Of a DNA stretch of 64,000 nt, positions 25,040 to 34,090 are shown piece after piece. A program made the position numbers and the translations under genes. The notes under the pieces were generated by a model. That model saw only the letters and a program-made list of their open reading frames with translations, was not told the origin of the DNA and searched no databases. The first letter of the stretch is position 1. Every line of letters starts with the position of its first letter. Where the stretch lies: positions 124,001 to 188,000 of the forward strand of contig JAPPOQ010000009.1 of assembly GCA_028817895.1 (NCBI GenBank), in the 5' to 3' direction. Source of the stretch: Ahrensia sp. (GTDB lineage Bacteria; Pseudomonadota; Alphaproteobacteria; Rhizobiales; Rhizobiaceae).

Positions 25040-25546
25040 TTGGCCGGAACCGTCACGAGAAAGACACTGCGCTCACAGCGAAAACAAGAGGCCTGGAAGG
25101 GCAGCGCGCCGCATCGCGGGAAGTGGAAAGCAACCGGGAACAAAGGCGACAGCGACGCGACCGGCTTCGTTACCGTCAGCGTGAAGATGCGTCCAGCCGA
25201 AAGGGAAGAGTTCAAACGCGTTTGCAAAGCGCTCGGCGTGACGCCGAACAGGGCGATGCGGACAATGGTCAGACGGTCAGCCGGGTTTCTCGAGACCGGC
25301 AATCCCGTGATGGCCGATCTTGCCACCATCACCCGGCAGATCAGCGGTGTCTCGACCAATATCAACCAGATCGCCAAGGCCGCGAACCGGACCCGCGAGC
25401 CGGACTACCAGGCTTTCCTGGAAGATCGTCTGGAGCTGGGTGCGCATCTGTCCCGTCTCGAGGACATCATCCGCGAGATCGTCAACGTCGGACGCCGCCG
25501 TTCGGACGGATTGCGCCGCCTCGAAGAGCTGATGGAATCCGCATGA
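25040..25546 (+). CDS. virD1: VirD1-like relaxosome accessory protein
   Basis: 168 aa from a TTG start at 25040 (GGGGGA just upstream); no ATG suits the conserved part. Basic N-terminus, then FVTVSVKMRPAEREEFKRVCKALGVTPNRAMRTMVRR, a ribbon-helix-helix-like region, and ITRQISGVSTNINQIAKAAN, as in VirD1/MobC. VirD1 is needed with VirD2 for nicking double-stranded border DNA. Its end overlaps virD2 (ATGA). The exact start is unsure because the upstream frame is open. Confidence 0.85.
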   Translation: MAGTVTRKTLRSQRKQEAWKGSAPHRGKWKATGNKGDSDATGFVTVSVKMRPAEREEFKRVCKALGVTPNRAMRTMVRRSAGFLETGNPVMADLATITRQISGVSTNINQIAKAANRTREPDYQAFLEDRLELGAHLSRLEDIIREIVNVGRRRSDGLRRLEELMESA

Positions 25547-27444
25547 GCATCCATGTGCCGGACCTTCTAATCAAAGCGTCCGCACACCCCGAGCGTGTGA
25601 CGCCCGTCGATATCGTCATGGGAGACCACTGGGCCGAGATCGATCTCGGCAATCCAATGCGGCTATCGCTGCTCAGGGCCGTGCTGAAAAAACAGGAGCA
25701 GGGACCGGCACCCAAAGGTGGAGGAGGGCGGTCGGCACGGTTGAGACTGCCGCTTTCCATCGTCAACCGGTCACCGCAGGCGATGGTCAAGGTCGTGAGA
25801 AAGGGCGGCACCATCAATGCGCGCGGCATGCGCGATCAGATGGCCTATCTGTCGAAGGATGGCGATGCGAGACTGGAGCGGTCGGAACGGTATTTCGGAA
25901 TCGAACTGGACGAAGGGGCGCAGGAGCGTCTCCGTCGGTCCTGGGGTCTTGCCGGCGAGACGAAGACACGCTCCGACAAGACAACACATTTTGTTGTCAG
26001 CTTTCCCCGTGGCACGGATCATCGCGCAGCCTATTGCGCCGGACGTTCCTGGGCCGAAGAGATGTTCGCCTCGGGCACCTATGGCGACGTGTTTGATTAT
26101 TACACGGCGTTTCACACCGACCGTGCACACCCGCATATGCATGTCGTGGTCAATCGCCGTGGCATGGAAAATGGCGACTGGCTAAAGGTCTCCAGGCGCA
26201 GTGCGTTCAACTATGACGAATTGCGTGCTATGCAGGTCGAGGTTGCCGCCCGCGAAGGCATCCATCTTGAGGCGACCCCGCGGCTGTCACGCGGTCTCAC
26301 GGACCGCCCGGCACCGGATGCGGAGATCCGCAGGGCCGAAAGGGAAAGGAGGGAACCGCAGGCTCCCTCCCATACGCAAGTGACGGCTCTCAGATCGGCA
26401 GCAACGGTCGTTCTTTACAGTCAGCAGATGACTGCGGATGCGACCCTTCTGCGGGAACACCATCCCGAACTTTCCGTGATGATTGGCAAGATGGCCGGGA
26501 TCATCCTGGCCGGACAAGCAGTCCCGGCCGCCTCTCCAAATGAAAGACCACACCTCACCCTGAATGAGGCCAGACGGCAAAGCGAGTTCATCATGTCCAG
26601 ACGACGCGAAATCCTTGCAGGCATCCGGGAAATCGATGCTGAAATCTCCACTATTCCCATCGGCAAGGAACGCTCGCAGCTGGAGCAGGATGCCTCCCGC
26701 ATCAAGGCCGAAGCGGCTGAGTTCATACCCGATGCCGTGGAATTGTCCGGTCACATGCGGACGAACACCAAAGGCTATTATCTGGGAATCGAGGCACGGG
26801 ACGGAATCGAACGGGAACTCAAGGAGCGCGCCGACAGGGAAGCGGGGCAGCTGGCGTTAGCGGCGGGCATCGACCCGGAGAAGTTCACCAGCCGCTTTGC
26901 AGGCTCCAGGCCCGCATCGCAGGAACTGGCCGATACCTGGCGCAAGGACGAGCTCGAAGACATCCAGAAGAACCTCACCTACCAGCCGGTGACACCACCG
27001 GACAAACAACGGCAGCTCGCACAGGCCGCCTATGATGATCTGCATCGCAATGCGCTTCAGACCTATCGCAAGGCGGAGCGTGAACTGGACGCGCATGCGG
27101 CCCGCAAGAAGGAACTGCACCGGATTGCGAGGCTGATTCGGGAAGGCAGGCGGCTGGGGATCGACACTGAGAACGTTTTTCAGAAGACGGTCAAGGAGAC
27201 TCTTCACACCGTAGAACTACGCGAGCTGGAAGCGGGAAAACCGCGTGCTTTCCGACATGTCACGCAAGACGCTGATCAACAGCGTGCCCTGAGCCGGCGC
27301 TATCTGGAGGCCGAGCAACGGGATGCGGAGGGTGCGCGCAAGCTTCAGCTGACGGCGGCCCTCGCAACGATCGAAAGGGATGCGGATCTCGCCGCGCAAC
27401 GATCAGGCGGGACAAGCCGGAAAGACCGGGGGCTCGATCGCTGA
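25543..27444 (+). CDS. virD2: VirD2-type relaxase
   Basis: 633 aa from ATG 25543. The relaxase domain lies at about 90-260: catalytic Tyr102 in MRDQMAYLSKDG, TTHFVVSFPRGT, and the metal-binding histidine motif HTDRAHPHMHVVVNRR (H191, H196, H198, H200). These align closely with Agrobacterium VirD2, but there is an about 70-residue N-terminal extension before motif I. After the conserved LTDRP the long C-terminal half is charged and helical, without an obvious plant-type nuclear signal. It should nick the border-like site and stay bound to the transferred strand. The stop overlaps virD4. Confidence 0.93.
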   Translation: MSIHVPDLLIKASAHPERVTPVDIVMGDHWAEIDLGNPMRLSLLRAVLKKQEQGPAPKGGGGRSARLRLPLSIVNRSPQAMVKVVRKGGTINARGMRDQMAYLSKDGDARLERSERYFGIELDEGAQERLRRSWGLAGETKTRSDKTTHFVVSFPRGTDHRAAYCAGRSWAEEMFASGTYGDVFDYYTAFHTDRAHPHMHVVVNRRGMENGDWLKVSRRSAFNYDELRAMQVEVAAREGIHLEATPRLSRGLTDRPAPDAEIRRAERERREPQAPSHTQVTALRSAATVVLYSQQMTADATLLREHHPELSVMIGKMAGIILAGQAVPAASPNERPHLTLNEARRQSEFIMSRRREILAGIREIDAEISTIPIGKERSQLEQDASRIKAEAAEFIPDAVELSGHMRTNTKGYYLGIEARDGIERELKERADREAGQLALAAGIDPEKFTSRFAGSRPASQELADTWRKDELEDIQKNLTYQPVTPPDKQRQLAQAAYDDLHRNALQTYRKAERELDAHAARKKELHRIARLIREGRRLGIDTENVFQKTVKETLHTVELRELEAGKPRAFRHVTQDADQQRALSRRYLEAEQRDAEGARKLQLTAALATIERDADLAAQRSGGTSRKDRGLDR

Positions 27445-29288
27445 TGAAACGCGCAACGAGCAAGGTCCTTCGGGACGCGCTAGTCTTCGGGTTCGTAGGC
27501 TTGACGGCCGGTGGGGTCGCCGGGATCGTGATCGCAAGCGCCTGGGCCGTCGTCACGCAGGGCGGCAAGTTCACCGATGTCGAGGGTTTTGAAATCCTCG
27601 ACCACGCTCCGTGGGTTGTCGGCAACATGCAGGAACCTTTCGAGACCGGCGTGCTGATCATCGGTGCCGCGGGGCTGATCGGCATGACCGGCTTCATCGC
27701 GATCTCCTACAGGCCGCAGCTCACGAGCCACGGATCGGCCAGATGGGCAACAAAGACCGAGTTGAAAAAAGCCGGACTGGCCGTGAAGCTCAATGACCTG
27801 TCCGGTCCGATCTACGCGAAACTGAGCGCACCGAAAAGGAGGGGTGAATTCGTCACTTCGAGTGACATCCCGCACAGCTTCATCTGCGCCCCGACCGGAT
27901 CGGGCAAGGGGGTGGGTATCGTCATCCCGACCCTTCTGACCTATGGCGGATCGGTTATTTGTCTCGACGTGAAGGGCGAGAATTTCGACAAAACCGCTCG
28001 TGCACGAGCGGCTATCGGTGACCGGATCTTCCGCTTCTCGCCCCTTGATGAAGACAACCGCTCGCACCGGTTCAATCCCCTCGACCGCATCGCGAACCTT
28101 TCCCCCGAGCGCCGTTTCACCGAAGCAAAGCGCATTGCGGAGAGCTTCATCGCCATGCCGGGCGACAATGTTCAGGGCTTCCTCGTCAGCGCCAAGGAGA
28201 TCCTTGCAGCGAGCGTCCTGGTCGTAATTGAGCGTGGAACTCCCACCATCGCGGCCATTTACGATCTCTTGAGCCAGGGTGGCGAATACAATGCGATGTT
28301 CGAAAAGCTCGCCTCTCAAACGGATGTTCCGGAATCAAAATCCATCTATTACCGAATGGCAGGAATCGCTGACAGAACCCTGTCGGCCTACATGTCGGTC
28401 CTTTTCGATGGCGGACTCGGCCTGTGGCGGGATGGTTTGGTCCGTGCCGCAACCGAAACGTCGGACTTCGATATCGCAAATCTCCGGAGAAAGCCCTCCA
28501 GCATCTATATCGTGGTCGCGCCGAACGATCTGGCTGTGCTGGCGCCTGTTGTCCGGCTGCTGTTTCAACAGACCGTTGCCATCCTTCAGACGACCGAACC
28601 AAAAAGGGACGAGCCCTATCCGGTTCTGTTCTTGCTGGATGAATTCCCGCAACTCGGCCGAATGACGGCACTCGGTCAGGCCATTTCGACGATCCGAAGT
28701 TATGGCGGCCGGATGATGATCGTCGCGCAGTCCCTGTCGAACCTGCGTGGGACATACGGTAATGATGGCGCGCAGAATTTCCTGGCCAATTGCCGGCTGC
28801 AGCTGTTCATGGCGCCGGCCGACAGTGAGACGCCGGACTATGTCTCAAAGGCCATCGGAAACTTCACCCGCAAGGCGCGCTCGAAATCCTGGATGATGGG
28901 ACAGATTGGAAAAAGCAATATTCAGGAAAGAGAGGAGGGGGCACGGCTTCTTCGGCCCGAAGAGCTTCGCAATCTCTCGGCAGATGAATGTGTGCTGCTG
29001 ATTCAGGATTCCAATCCGGTGAAGGCTCACAAGGTTCGCTATTTTGAGGATCGGTATCTGAAAACTGTATTCGTTGCCCAGGCTGGAGAAATGCCCCTTC
29101 CTCAAGCGTTGATGGCAAAACCATCAGTCACATCGACATTGAATTCGACCGGTCAGCCGATGGCGGCGTCCGATGAAGCAGTCGAAGAAAGCGACATCTC
29201 CCCGGAGGACTTCCGGATCATGAAATCGCATCAAACCGCCCTTCTCGACCGGGTCAGGCGCGTCAAGCAGAAGGTGTCATCCGCGTGA
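27444..29288 (+). CDS. virD4: VirD4 type IV coupling protein
   Basis: 614 aa; first base shared with the virD2 stop. Two N-terminal membrane segments (about 12-38 and 68-88), Walker A APTGSGKGVGIV (149-160), a DVKGENFDKTARARA segment, and Walker B YPVLFLLDEFPQLGRM. Length and motifs match VirD4/TraG. It delivers the VirD2-DNA complex to the VirB channel. It ends the virD1-virD2-virD4 run; the copper island begins about 125 bases later on the opposite strand. Confidence 0.95.
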   Translation: MKRATSKVLRDALVFGFVGLTAGGVAGIVIASAWAVVTQGGKFTDVEGFEILDHAPWVVGNMQEPFETGVLIIGAAGLIGMTGFIAISYRPQLTSHGSARWATKTELKKAGLAVKLNDLSGPIYAKLSAPKRRGEFVTSSDIPHSFICAPTGSGKGVGIVIPTLLTYGGSVICLDVKGENFDKTARARAAIGDRIFRFSPLDEDNRSHRFNPLDRIANLSPERRFTEAKRIAESFIAMPGDNVQGFLVSAKEILAASVLVVIERGTPTIAAIYDLLSQGGEYNAMFEKLASQTDVPESKSIYYRMAGIADRTLSAYMSVLFDGGLGLWRDGLVRAATETSDFDIANLRRKPSSIYIVVAPNDLAVLAPVVRLLFQQTVAILQTTEPKRDEPYPVLFLLDEFPQLGRMTALGQAISTIRSYGGRMMIVAQSLSNLRGTYGNDGAQNFLANCRLQLFMAPADSETPDYVSKAIGNFTRKARSKSWMMGQIGKSNIQEREEGARLLRPEELRNLSADECVLLIQDSNPVKAHKVRYFEDRYLKTVFVAQAGEMPLPQALMAKPSVTSTLNSTGQPMAASDEAVEESDISPEDFRIMKSHQTALLDRVRRVKQKVSSA

Positions 29289-29413
29289 CTGTTGGTTTGC
29301 ACTTTTGTTGCCGCAACGAGAGGTTTCCGAAATCTCCGGATTTGCCAAAACTCGCACGGGTCTGGGCATGGCAAGTTTGAGAGAGGCGAAGCACGGAAGG
29401 CAAATCGCGCGCA

Positions 29414-30898
29414 TCAGCCAACCACAAACTGGCCCATCATACCGGCATCCTCATGCTCCAGGATGTGGCAGTGATACATGAATGGCGCGGTGTCGGGAGC
29501 TGGTCGATTAAACCGGACGAGCAACTCAAGTTCCTGATTGACGAGGACGGTGTCTTTCCAGCCACGATTTTCAGGCCGTGGAGGATTGCCGTTTTCTGAC
29601 AGGACCTCGAATGCCACTCCGTGAATATGGAACGGGTGCGCGAGCATCGAGGCTGATACAGTCCATTTTTCGACCGTCCCGAGATTTGCGCGAAGATTGA
29701 TCGTCCGTTCGGCGAAAGCTTTCCCATTGATGGCCATTTCACCGCCCATCATCCCGCCTCCCATCATTCCGCCACCCATGCCCATATCGAGCGAGAAATG
29801 GCGTTGTTTGGCGACCTGCAACTTGCGCAGATCGGGAATTGCTCCACCAAGCTGATCGGGTATGGCTGATATTTTCCCCTCCAACCTTTCATCCGTCGCA
29901 AATGCAACGACCTCAAAGTCCGATCCCAGTCGCGAGATCAGGTTTTGCATACGGCCCATCATGCCGCCCATCCCGGCATTGGGATCCGGCTTGCTGACAA
30001 GCATTGCGGTTTCAGCCGTCGAGAAATCCACCAGAACTTCCGCACGCTCTCCTGGCGAGAGCCGCAATTCCTCAATTGCAGCGGGTGCAGGAAGATAGCC
30101 GCCATCCGTTGCGATCAAATGCATGGGCCTGCCGTCATGGAGAGCCAAGCGGAATATCCGGGCGTTGGATGCGTTGAGGAGACGCAATCTGACGATGGAT
30201 TTCGGAACAGCCGTGACAGAACCGACCTGTCCGTTGACCAGCATCGTATCGCCGGTAAAGCCATGCATGCGGCTCATCATGTCGCCGGAATAGACCATGC
30301 GGCCATCGGCCGAAAACCGCTTGTCCTGGAGAATGAGGAAAAGGTCATCGACACCATAGGTGGAAGGCAAACCGCGGGCCTGATCCCGCCCGTCCGAAAC
30401 CACAATGCCTCCGGCCAAACCGGCATAAACGCCCGTGGCCGTCGCTCCATGGATGTGTGTATGATACCAGGCTGTGCAGGGTGGTTGATCAATGGGCAAC
30501 TCTGGCTGCCATTGGCCACCAGGTTCAATTGCCTGATGCGGACCTCCATCGACCTCACCGGGAACCAGGATCCCGTGCCAATGGGAGGATACCGGCATTT
30601 TGAGCCGGTTCTCGACGGAAGCCTGAACTGATCCCGATCGCAGCTTTAGAACCGGCCCGAGATAGGACTGATTGTATCCCGCCGTCGTGCCAGTTCGACC
30701 GCCGCCAAAATCCGTTTGCCCGGTATTAGTGCTCAATCCGAAGCGCCCACTTTTCGTGGTGTCCAGCAAAGCCGGCATTTTTAGTCTCGGGCGCCCGGAC
30801 AACGCCGCGGCGTCAACGCTGCTTTGCCTAAACCAAACGTAACCACCACCCGCGACAAGGGCGGCTGATCCAAGAAGAAATACCCTGCGTTTCATCAC
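29414..30898 (-). CDS. CueO-like multicopper oxidase with Met-rich insert
   Basis: 494 aa. N-terminal KRRVFLLGSAALVAGGGYVWF is a Tat-type signal. Copper-ligand motifs are HWHG, WYHTHIHG, HPFHIHG and the T1/T2/T3 motif HCHILEHEDAGMM. Two short methionine-rich stretches (MGGMMGRM and MGGGMMGGGMM) resemble the Cu(I)-binding region of CueO. It probably oxidises Cu(I) in the periplasm. It is a single-gene unit behind its own CueR-type promoter at 30925-30955 and is convergent with virD4. Confidence 0.92.
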   Translation of the reverse strand: MMKRRVFLLGSAALVAGGGYVWFRQSSVDAAALSGRPRLKMPALLDTTKSGRFGLSTNTGQTDFGGGRTGTTAGYNQSYLGPVLKLRSGSVQASVENRLKMPVSSHWHGILVPGEVDGGPHQAIEPGGQWQPELPIDQPPCTAWYHTHIHGATATGVYAGLAGGIVVSDGRDQARGLPSTYGVDDLFLILQDKRFSADGRMVYSGDMMSRMHGFTGDTMLVNGQVGSVTAVPKSIVRLRLLNASNARIFRLALHDGRPMHLIATDGGYLPAPAAIEELRLSPGERAEVLVDFSTAETAMLVSKPDPNAGMGGMMGRMQNLISRLGSDFEVVAFATDERLEGKISAIPDQLGGAIPDLRKLQVAKQRHFSLDMGMGGGMMGGGMMGGEMAINGKAFAERTINLRANLGTVEKWTVSASMLAHPFHIHGVAFEVLSENGNPPRPENRGWKDTVLVNQELELLVRFNRPAPDTAPFMYHCHILEHEDAGMMGQFVVG

Positions 30899-30924
30899 TC
30901 AAATCCTGCCAAGGTGTTCTCCTT

Positions 30925-30955
30925 GAGATAGGGATTCCAGTTGCTGGAAGGTCAA
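30925..30955 (-). promoter_or_regulatory. CueR-type promoter of the CueO-like oxidase
   Basis: Minus strand: TTGACC (30950-30955), a 19-bp spacer containing TTCCAGCAACTGGAA, and TATCTC (30925-30930). The dyad and long spacer match CueR-activated promoters. The start codon is 27 bases downstream. Confidence 0.82.
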
Positions 30956-31053
30956 GGGTTCCAATCTATGGAATTTTCGATCACCCGAAATTGGTTGAGA
31001 GCAACGAGGCTGGGAGCAAGTTGCATGCTGATCAGGACCGCTGCTTGTCTTTG

Positions 31054-31542
31054 TCATTTTTCCTCCTCCCTCGATTTGAGATTTAGTTCGTCATGACGCT
31101 GGCGAACCTCTTTCGGCCAGCTACTCTTTATGAACGAGAGCACGGCCACGATTTCCTTGTCGCTGAGCACACCGTCATAGATCGGCATATTGGTCTTGTA
31201 GTCGGGATTCTTGATCAGCTTGCCCAGCCCGTATTTTGTCAGGTCGAACAGAACCCTGTCGGTATGGTGCCAGGTGTGCCCCGATTCATCGTGAGGCGGG
31301 GCTGGCATGGTGAGATCTGGTTTTGGCTGCCGCCAGTTCGGTTCGCCTTCCAGATTGGCCCCGTGACAGGAAGCACAATTGGCAGCATAGATTGATTTTC
31401 CCTTGGCAATGACAGCTTCGTTCTCAGGTTCGAGAACAGTTCCCGGCATCCGATCGGATCCGGCCCAGACAAGGACAGCAGAGCCAAGTCCGACAAGAAC
31501 CACCACTGCGGACAATACCGAGAGACGGGAAGGCATTCTCAT
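31054..31542 (-). CDS. Periplasmic/membrane-anchored c-type cytochrome
   Basis: 162 aa. N-terminal hydrophobic segment (LSVLSAVVVLVGLGSAVLVWA) is a signal or anchor. One haem site, CASCHG, near residue 56, and a distal Met in the region TNMPIYDG. It starts within the last bases of the L,D-transpeptidase gene (ATGA overlap), so the two are coupled. Possible electron acceptor for a multicopper oxidase or other redox step of copper handling; inference. Confidence 0.88.
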   Translation of the reverse strand: MRMPSRLSVLSAVVVLVGLGSAVLVWAGSDRMPGTVLEPENEAVIAKGKSIYAANCASCHGANLEGEPNWRQPKPDLTMPAPPHDESGHTWHHTDRVLFDLTKYGLGKLIKNPDYKTNMPIYDGVLSDKEIVAVLSFIKSSWPKEVRQRHDELNLKSREEEK

Positions 31543-32240
31543 ATTACCACGATGCGCGAACCGTCTGGAACGCGGTTGTAGAGATCGATGATGTCTTGGT
31601 TGAGCAGGCGGACGCAGCCGCTAGAAACGGCGCGCCCAATGCTGGAGGCCTCCGGCGACCCATGCACCCGGTAGAGTGTGTCGCGGCCATCCTGAAAAAT
31701 GTAGAGAGCCCGCGCGCCGAGCGGATTGTCGAGACCGGGCTGCTGTCCGCCATTCTCCGCACTGTATTTCGCCAGCTCAGGCTCCCGTTCGATCATTTCG
31801 TCAGGCGGTGTCCAGGTCGGCCATTGGCGCTTGTACTGAATGACACCTTGGCCCGACCAGGAAAACCCCGCCCGGCCAAGCCCCACACCATACCGCATGG
31901 CGGTTCCGTCCGGCTGCGTCCAATAAAGGTAGAAGGTCTTCGTGTTCACCACGAGAGTTCCGGGCGGATAACCCGTGTCATTGCGCACCGGGCGACGAAA
32001 GTACTTCGGTTCGACGCTGCGCAGATTGACGGCCGGAATTTGAAAGGGTTCGTCGGTGACCAAGCCATAGGCGTCACGGTAGTGCGCCCAGGATTGTTCT
32101 TGCGCCTTACGATTGGCTATCCGCGCTAGTGAATCGGGATCGCGAGGAATGCAGCCTGCCAGAACCAGCACGGATGCACTGGCCCCGGCAGCAAGAAAAG
32201 CGCGCCGACCGGTCGACCGGACTGAGTCACCAGATCTCAC
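31539..32240 (-). CDS. L,D-transpeptidase (YkuD domain), lipoprotein/Tat-type signal
   Basis: 233 aa. N-terminus GRRAFLAAGASASVLVLAGC combines a twin-arginine pattern with a lipobox. The YkuD catalytic motif HGSPEASSIGRAVSSGCVRL supplies the Cys nucleophile and His. Such enzymes make 3-3 peptidoglycan crosslinks or attach proteins to the wall. It is embedded in the copper operon: start overlaps the DUF411 gene, end overlaps cytochrome c. A second copy lies at 33033-33611. Confidence 0.92.
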   Translation of the reverse strand: MRSGDSVRSTGRRAFLAAGASASVLVLAGCIPRDPDSLARIANRKAQEQSWAHYRDAYGLVTDEPFQIPAVNLRSVEPKYFRRPVRNDTGYPPGTLVVNTKTFYLYWTQPDGTAMRYGVGLGRAGFSWSGQGVIQYKRQWPTWTPPDEMIEREPELAKYSAENGGQQPGLDNPLGARALYIFQDGRDTLYRVHGSPEASSIGRAVSSGCVRLLNQDIIDLYNRVPDGSRIVVI

Positions 32241-32695
32241 TTTCCGGCCTCGTAGAAGATCTGAGGCCTTTCGGACTTTGAGTATGTGAATGACATCACG
32301 TCGTATCGGGCACCGGGATCGTAGCCCATGCCGAGCGAGCCTTGCGGCATGCCTGCGACACCAATGCCTCGAATATCAGGCTTTTCCTTATGCAGCTTCT
32401 CGACCGCTTCTAACGGGACGTGTCCTTCGATCACGTATTTTCCAAGCACGGCCGTGTGGCAGGCGGTCAGGCTGGTTGGAACGCCCGCCTGCCGTTTTGT
32501 CATGTCGAGATTTTCAAGATCATGTGTTTCGACGGTGTAACCGGCTTTTTCCATCGCCTCGGCCCAGACCTTGCAGCATCCGCACCAGGGCGTCTTGTAG
32601 ACGGTCATTTTCCTGGTGTCGTCGGCGTGGGCGGAACCAAGCGTCGACGCGTACAGAACCGTCGCGAAGACAGCGGAGTTGAATATCGGTTTCAT
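32237..32695 (-). CDS. DUF411 copper/metal-binding periplasmic protein
   Basis: 152 aa with a signal peptide ending at SAHA. KTPWCGCCKVWAEAMEKAG and VPTSLTACHTAVLGKYVIEGHVP are the defining DUF411 motifs; the C-x-C-C cluster and His could bind copper. DUF411 genes recur in metal-resistance islands of proteobacteria. Its start overlaps the DUF2933 gene and its stop overlaps the L,D-transpeptidase gene, indicating tight co-translation. Confidence 0.88.
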   Translation of the reverse strand: MKPIFNSAVFATVLYASTLGSAHADDTRKMTVYKTPWCGCCKVWAEAMEKAGYTVETHDLENLDMTKRQAGVPTSLTACHTAVLGKYVIEGHVPLEAVEKLHKEKPDIRGIGVAGMPQGSLGMGYDPGARYDVMSFTYSKSERPQIFYEAGK

Positions 32696-33015
32696 TTGAT
32701 GATTTCCTTTGCGTTATCGTTGGCGGTTTCATGGCTGTCAGCGCTGCCGCCGTGGCACGACTTTCCCATGAGGCGGTGCATGAGAAGGTGGGCGCCGACA
32801 CATCCCAGCAAGGGCAGTGCTGCAAAAGCCGAAGCACCCCAGCTCTGACCGGCTGGCGCGGTAAGGATCACGAAGCCGAAGGCTGCAATCATCGCGGCGC
32901 AACAGACCATCATGAGCAGGCCATGCCCCGATTTTTCAGGAGTGGCGTCGACCGCAGGGGCCTTTTCTACCTTCGGTACGCTTGAACGGGCAGTTAGTGA
33001 ATTATTCGTCGTCAT
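32692..33015 (-). CDS. DUF2933-like small membrane protein
   Basis: 107 aa from ATG 33015 (GGAGA 7 bases upstream). Two membrane segments: GHGLLMMVCCAAMIAAFGFVIL and ASAFAALPLLGCVGAHLLMHRLM. HGLLMMVCC is the DUF2933 hallmark. The C-terminal tail has Cys and His (KSCHGGSADSHE). These small proteins accompany copper and heavy-metal operons; function unknown. Confidence 0.75.
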   Translation of the reverse strand: MTTNNSLTARSSVPKVEKAPAVDATPEKSGHGLLMMVCCAAMIAAFGFVILTAPAGQSWGASAFAALPLLGCVGAHLLMHRLMGKSCHGGSADSHETANDNAKEIIK

Positions 33016-33032
33016 AGTATTTCTCCAATCGG

Positions 33033-33611
33033 TCAAAGGACGACCACGCGCGCTCCAAGCGGCACGCGGTTGTAGAGGTCTTTGACATGAGCGTTGAGCA
33101 TGCGGATGCAGCCGTTGGATACGGAACGCCCGATGGACCAGGGCTGGGTCGTGCCGTGTATGCGGAACATCGTGTCTCGCTTGCCGCGATACAGATAGAG
33201 AGCCCGCGCGCCCAATGGATTTCCTGGGCCTCCCGGCACACCGTCTGCAAACCTGGCGTATTTTCCGGGATCACGCCGGATCATGTTTTTGGTCGGTTGC
33301 CAACGCGGCCATTTCAACTTACGGCGGATGGTAGCGGTCCCGCGAAAGGCAAGACCGGCTTTACCAACGCCGACCCCATAACGGATCGCGCTGTTTCGCC
33401 CGTCCACCAGGTAAAGAAAATGATTGCGCGGATCGACAACGATTGTGCCCGCAGCATATCCCGAAAAGCGCACACGCTGCGGTTGGTATTTGGCCGCGAG
33501 CTTGAATTTCTTGCGTTTGCGCTTGTGTGCAAGTGCGGCTTCGGGAATGGCAATTGTTGTGGAGACTGCAAGAGCGGCAACGCCTCGCATCAAGGAACGT
33601 CTGGATATCAT
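33033..33611 (-). CDS. L,D-transpeptidase (YkuD domain), second copy
   Basis: 192 aa with a Tat-like leader (ISRRSLMRGVAALAVSTTIA). Catalytic motif HGTTQPWSIGRSVSNGCIRM near the C-terminus. It aligns over its length with the copy at 31539-32240 (shared GYxxGTxVV, GNPLGARALYxx, DLYNRVPxGxRxVV), so the pair looks like an old duplication. 17 bases separate it from the DUF2933 gene downstream. Confidence 0.91.
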   Translation of the reverse strand: MISRRSLMRGVAALAVSTTIAIPEAALAHKRKRKKFKLAAKYQPQRVRFSGYAAGTIVVDPRNHFLYLVDGRNSAIRYGVGVGKAGLAFRGTATIRRKLKWPRWQPTKNMIRRDPGKYARFADGVPGGPGNPLGARALYLYRGKRDTMFRIHGTTQPWSIGRSVSNGCIRMLNAHVKDLYNRVPLGARVVVL

Positions 33612-33667
33612 GAAGGTTACTCCTCTGCACTGAACTGATTCCGCCCATGCGGGCGGCTAATTTCAAG

Positions 33668-34009
33668 TCAGAAGAGTGGACGCGGAGGCTTTTCCGGCAG
33701 GGTTTGGTGTGAGGCCAGAAGTCCGGCAGATTCGTTTGACCTGTGGAGTAGAATCGGCAACGGAGTTATCGCGGAAAAAGCATCCGCCATGATCGCGCAG
33801 GACATCCCACAATGGCCGTGCAGATCGGACATCAAATGGCCAGGCTGCTCACAGCAGTCGGATTGGGAGTGATCTGCACCCGACCCATCGCCACCCATTT
33901 CCATCGCCATTTGGCTTGCCGGAGCCCGCTCCATGGCCATGCTTACCTGTGGTCCGAAGGACGCCAAGGCAACAAGACAAGCAATCATGATGGCAAATAG
34001 TCTGTTCAT
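33668..34009 (-). CDS. Secreted Cys/His/Met-rich hypothetical protein of the copper island
   Basis: 113 aa from ATG 34009 (a longer form from 34072 would overlap upstream promoter space). Signal peptide MNRLFAIMIACLVALASFG. The mature part has many Met, Cys and His residues (QSDCCEQPGHL, DLHGHCGMSCAIM). It resembles in layout the protein at 42789-43190. Probably a periplasmic metal-binding protein; no family named with confidence. Confidence 0.65.
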   Translation of the reverse strand: MNRLFAIMIACLVALASFGPQVSMAMERAPASQMAMEMGGDGSGADHSQSDCCEQPGHLMSDLHGHCGMSCAIMADAFSAITPLPILLHRSNESAGLLASHQTLPEKPPRPLF

Positions 34010-34090
34010 CCGAACACGATACCACAAGAGGCATTTCAAGTCGTTAAATGGGTACGCAAATTTGTGTGACAAGTTATCGCGCTACGCGGG

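Noticed and set aside
30906-30920. Second border-like sequence (minus strand TTGGCAGGATTT)
   Set aside because: Only 9-10 bases match, no flanking repeat, and it lies at the ribosome site of the CueO-like gene; chance similarity.
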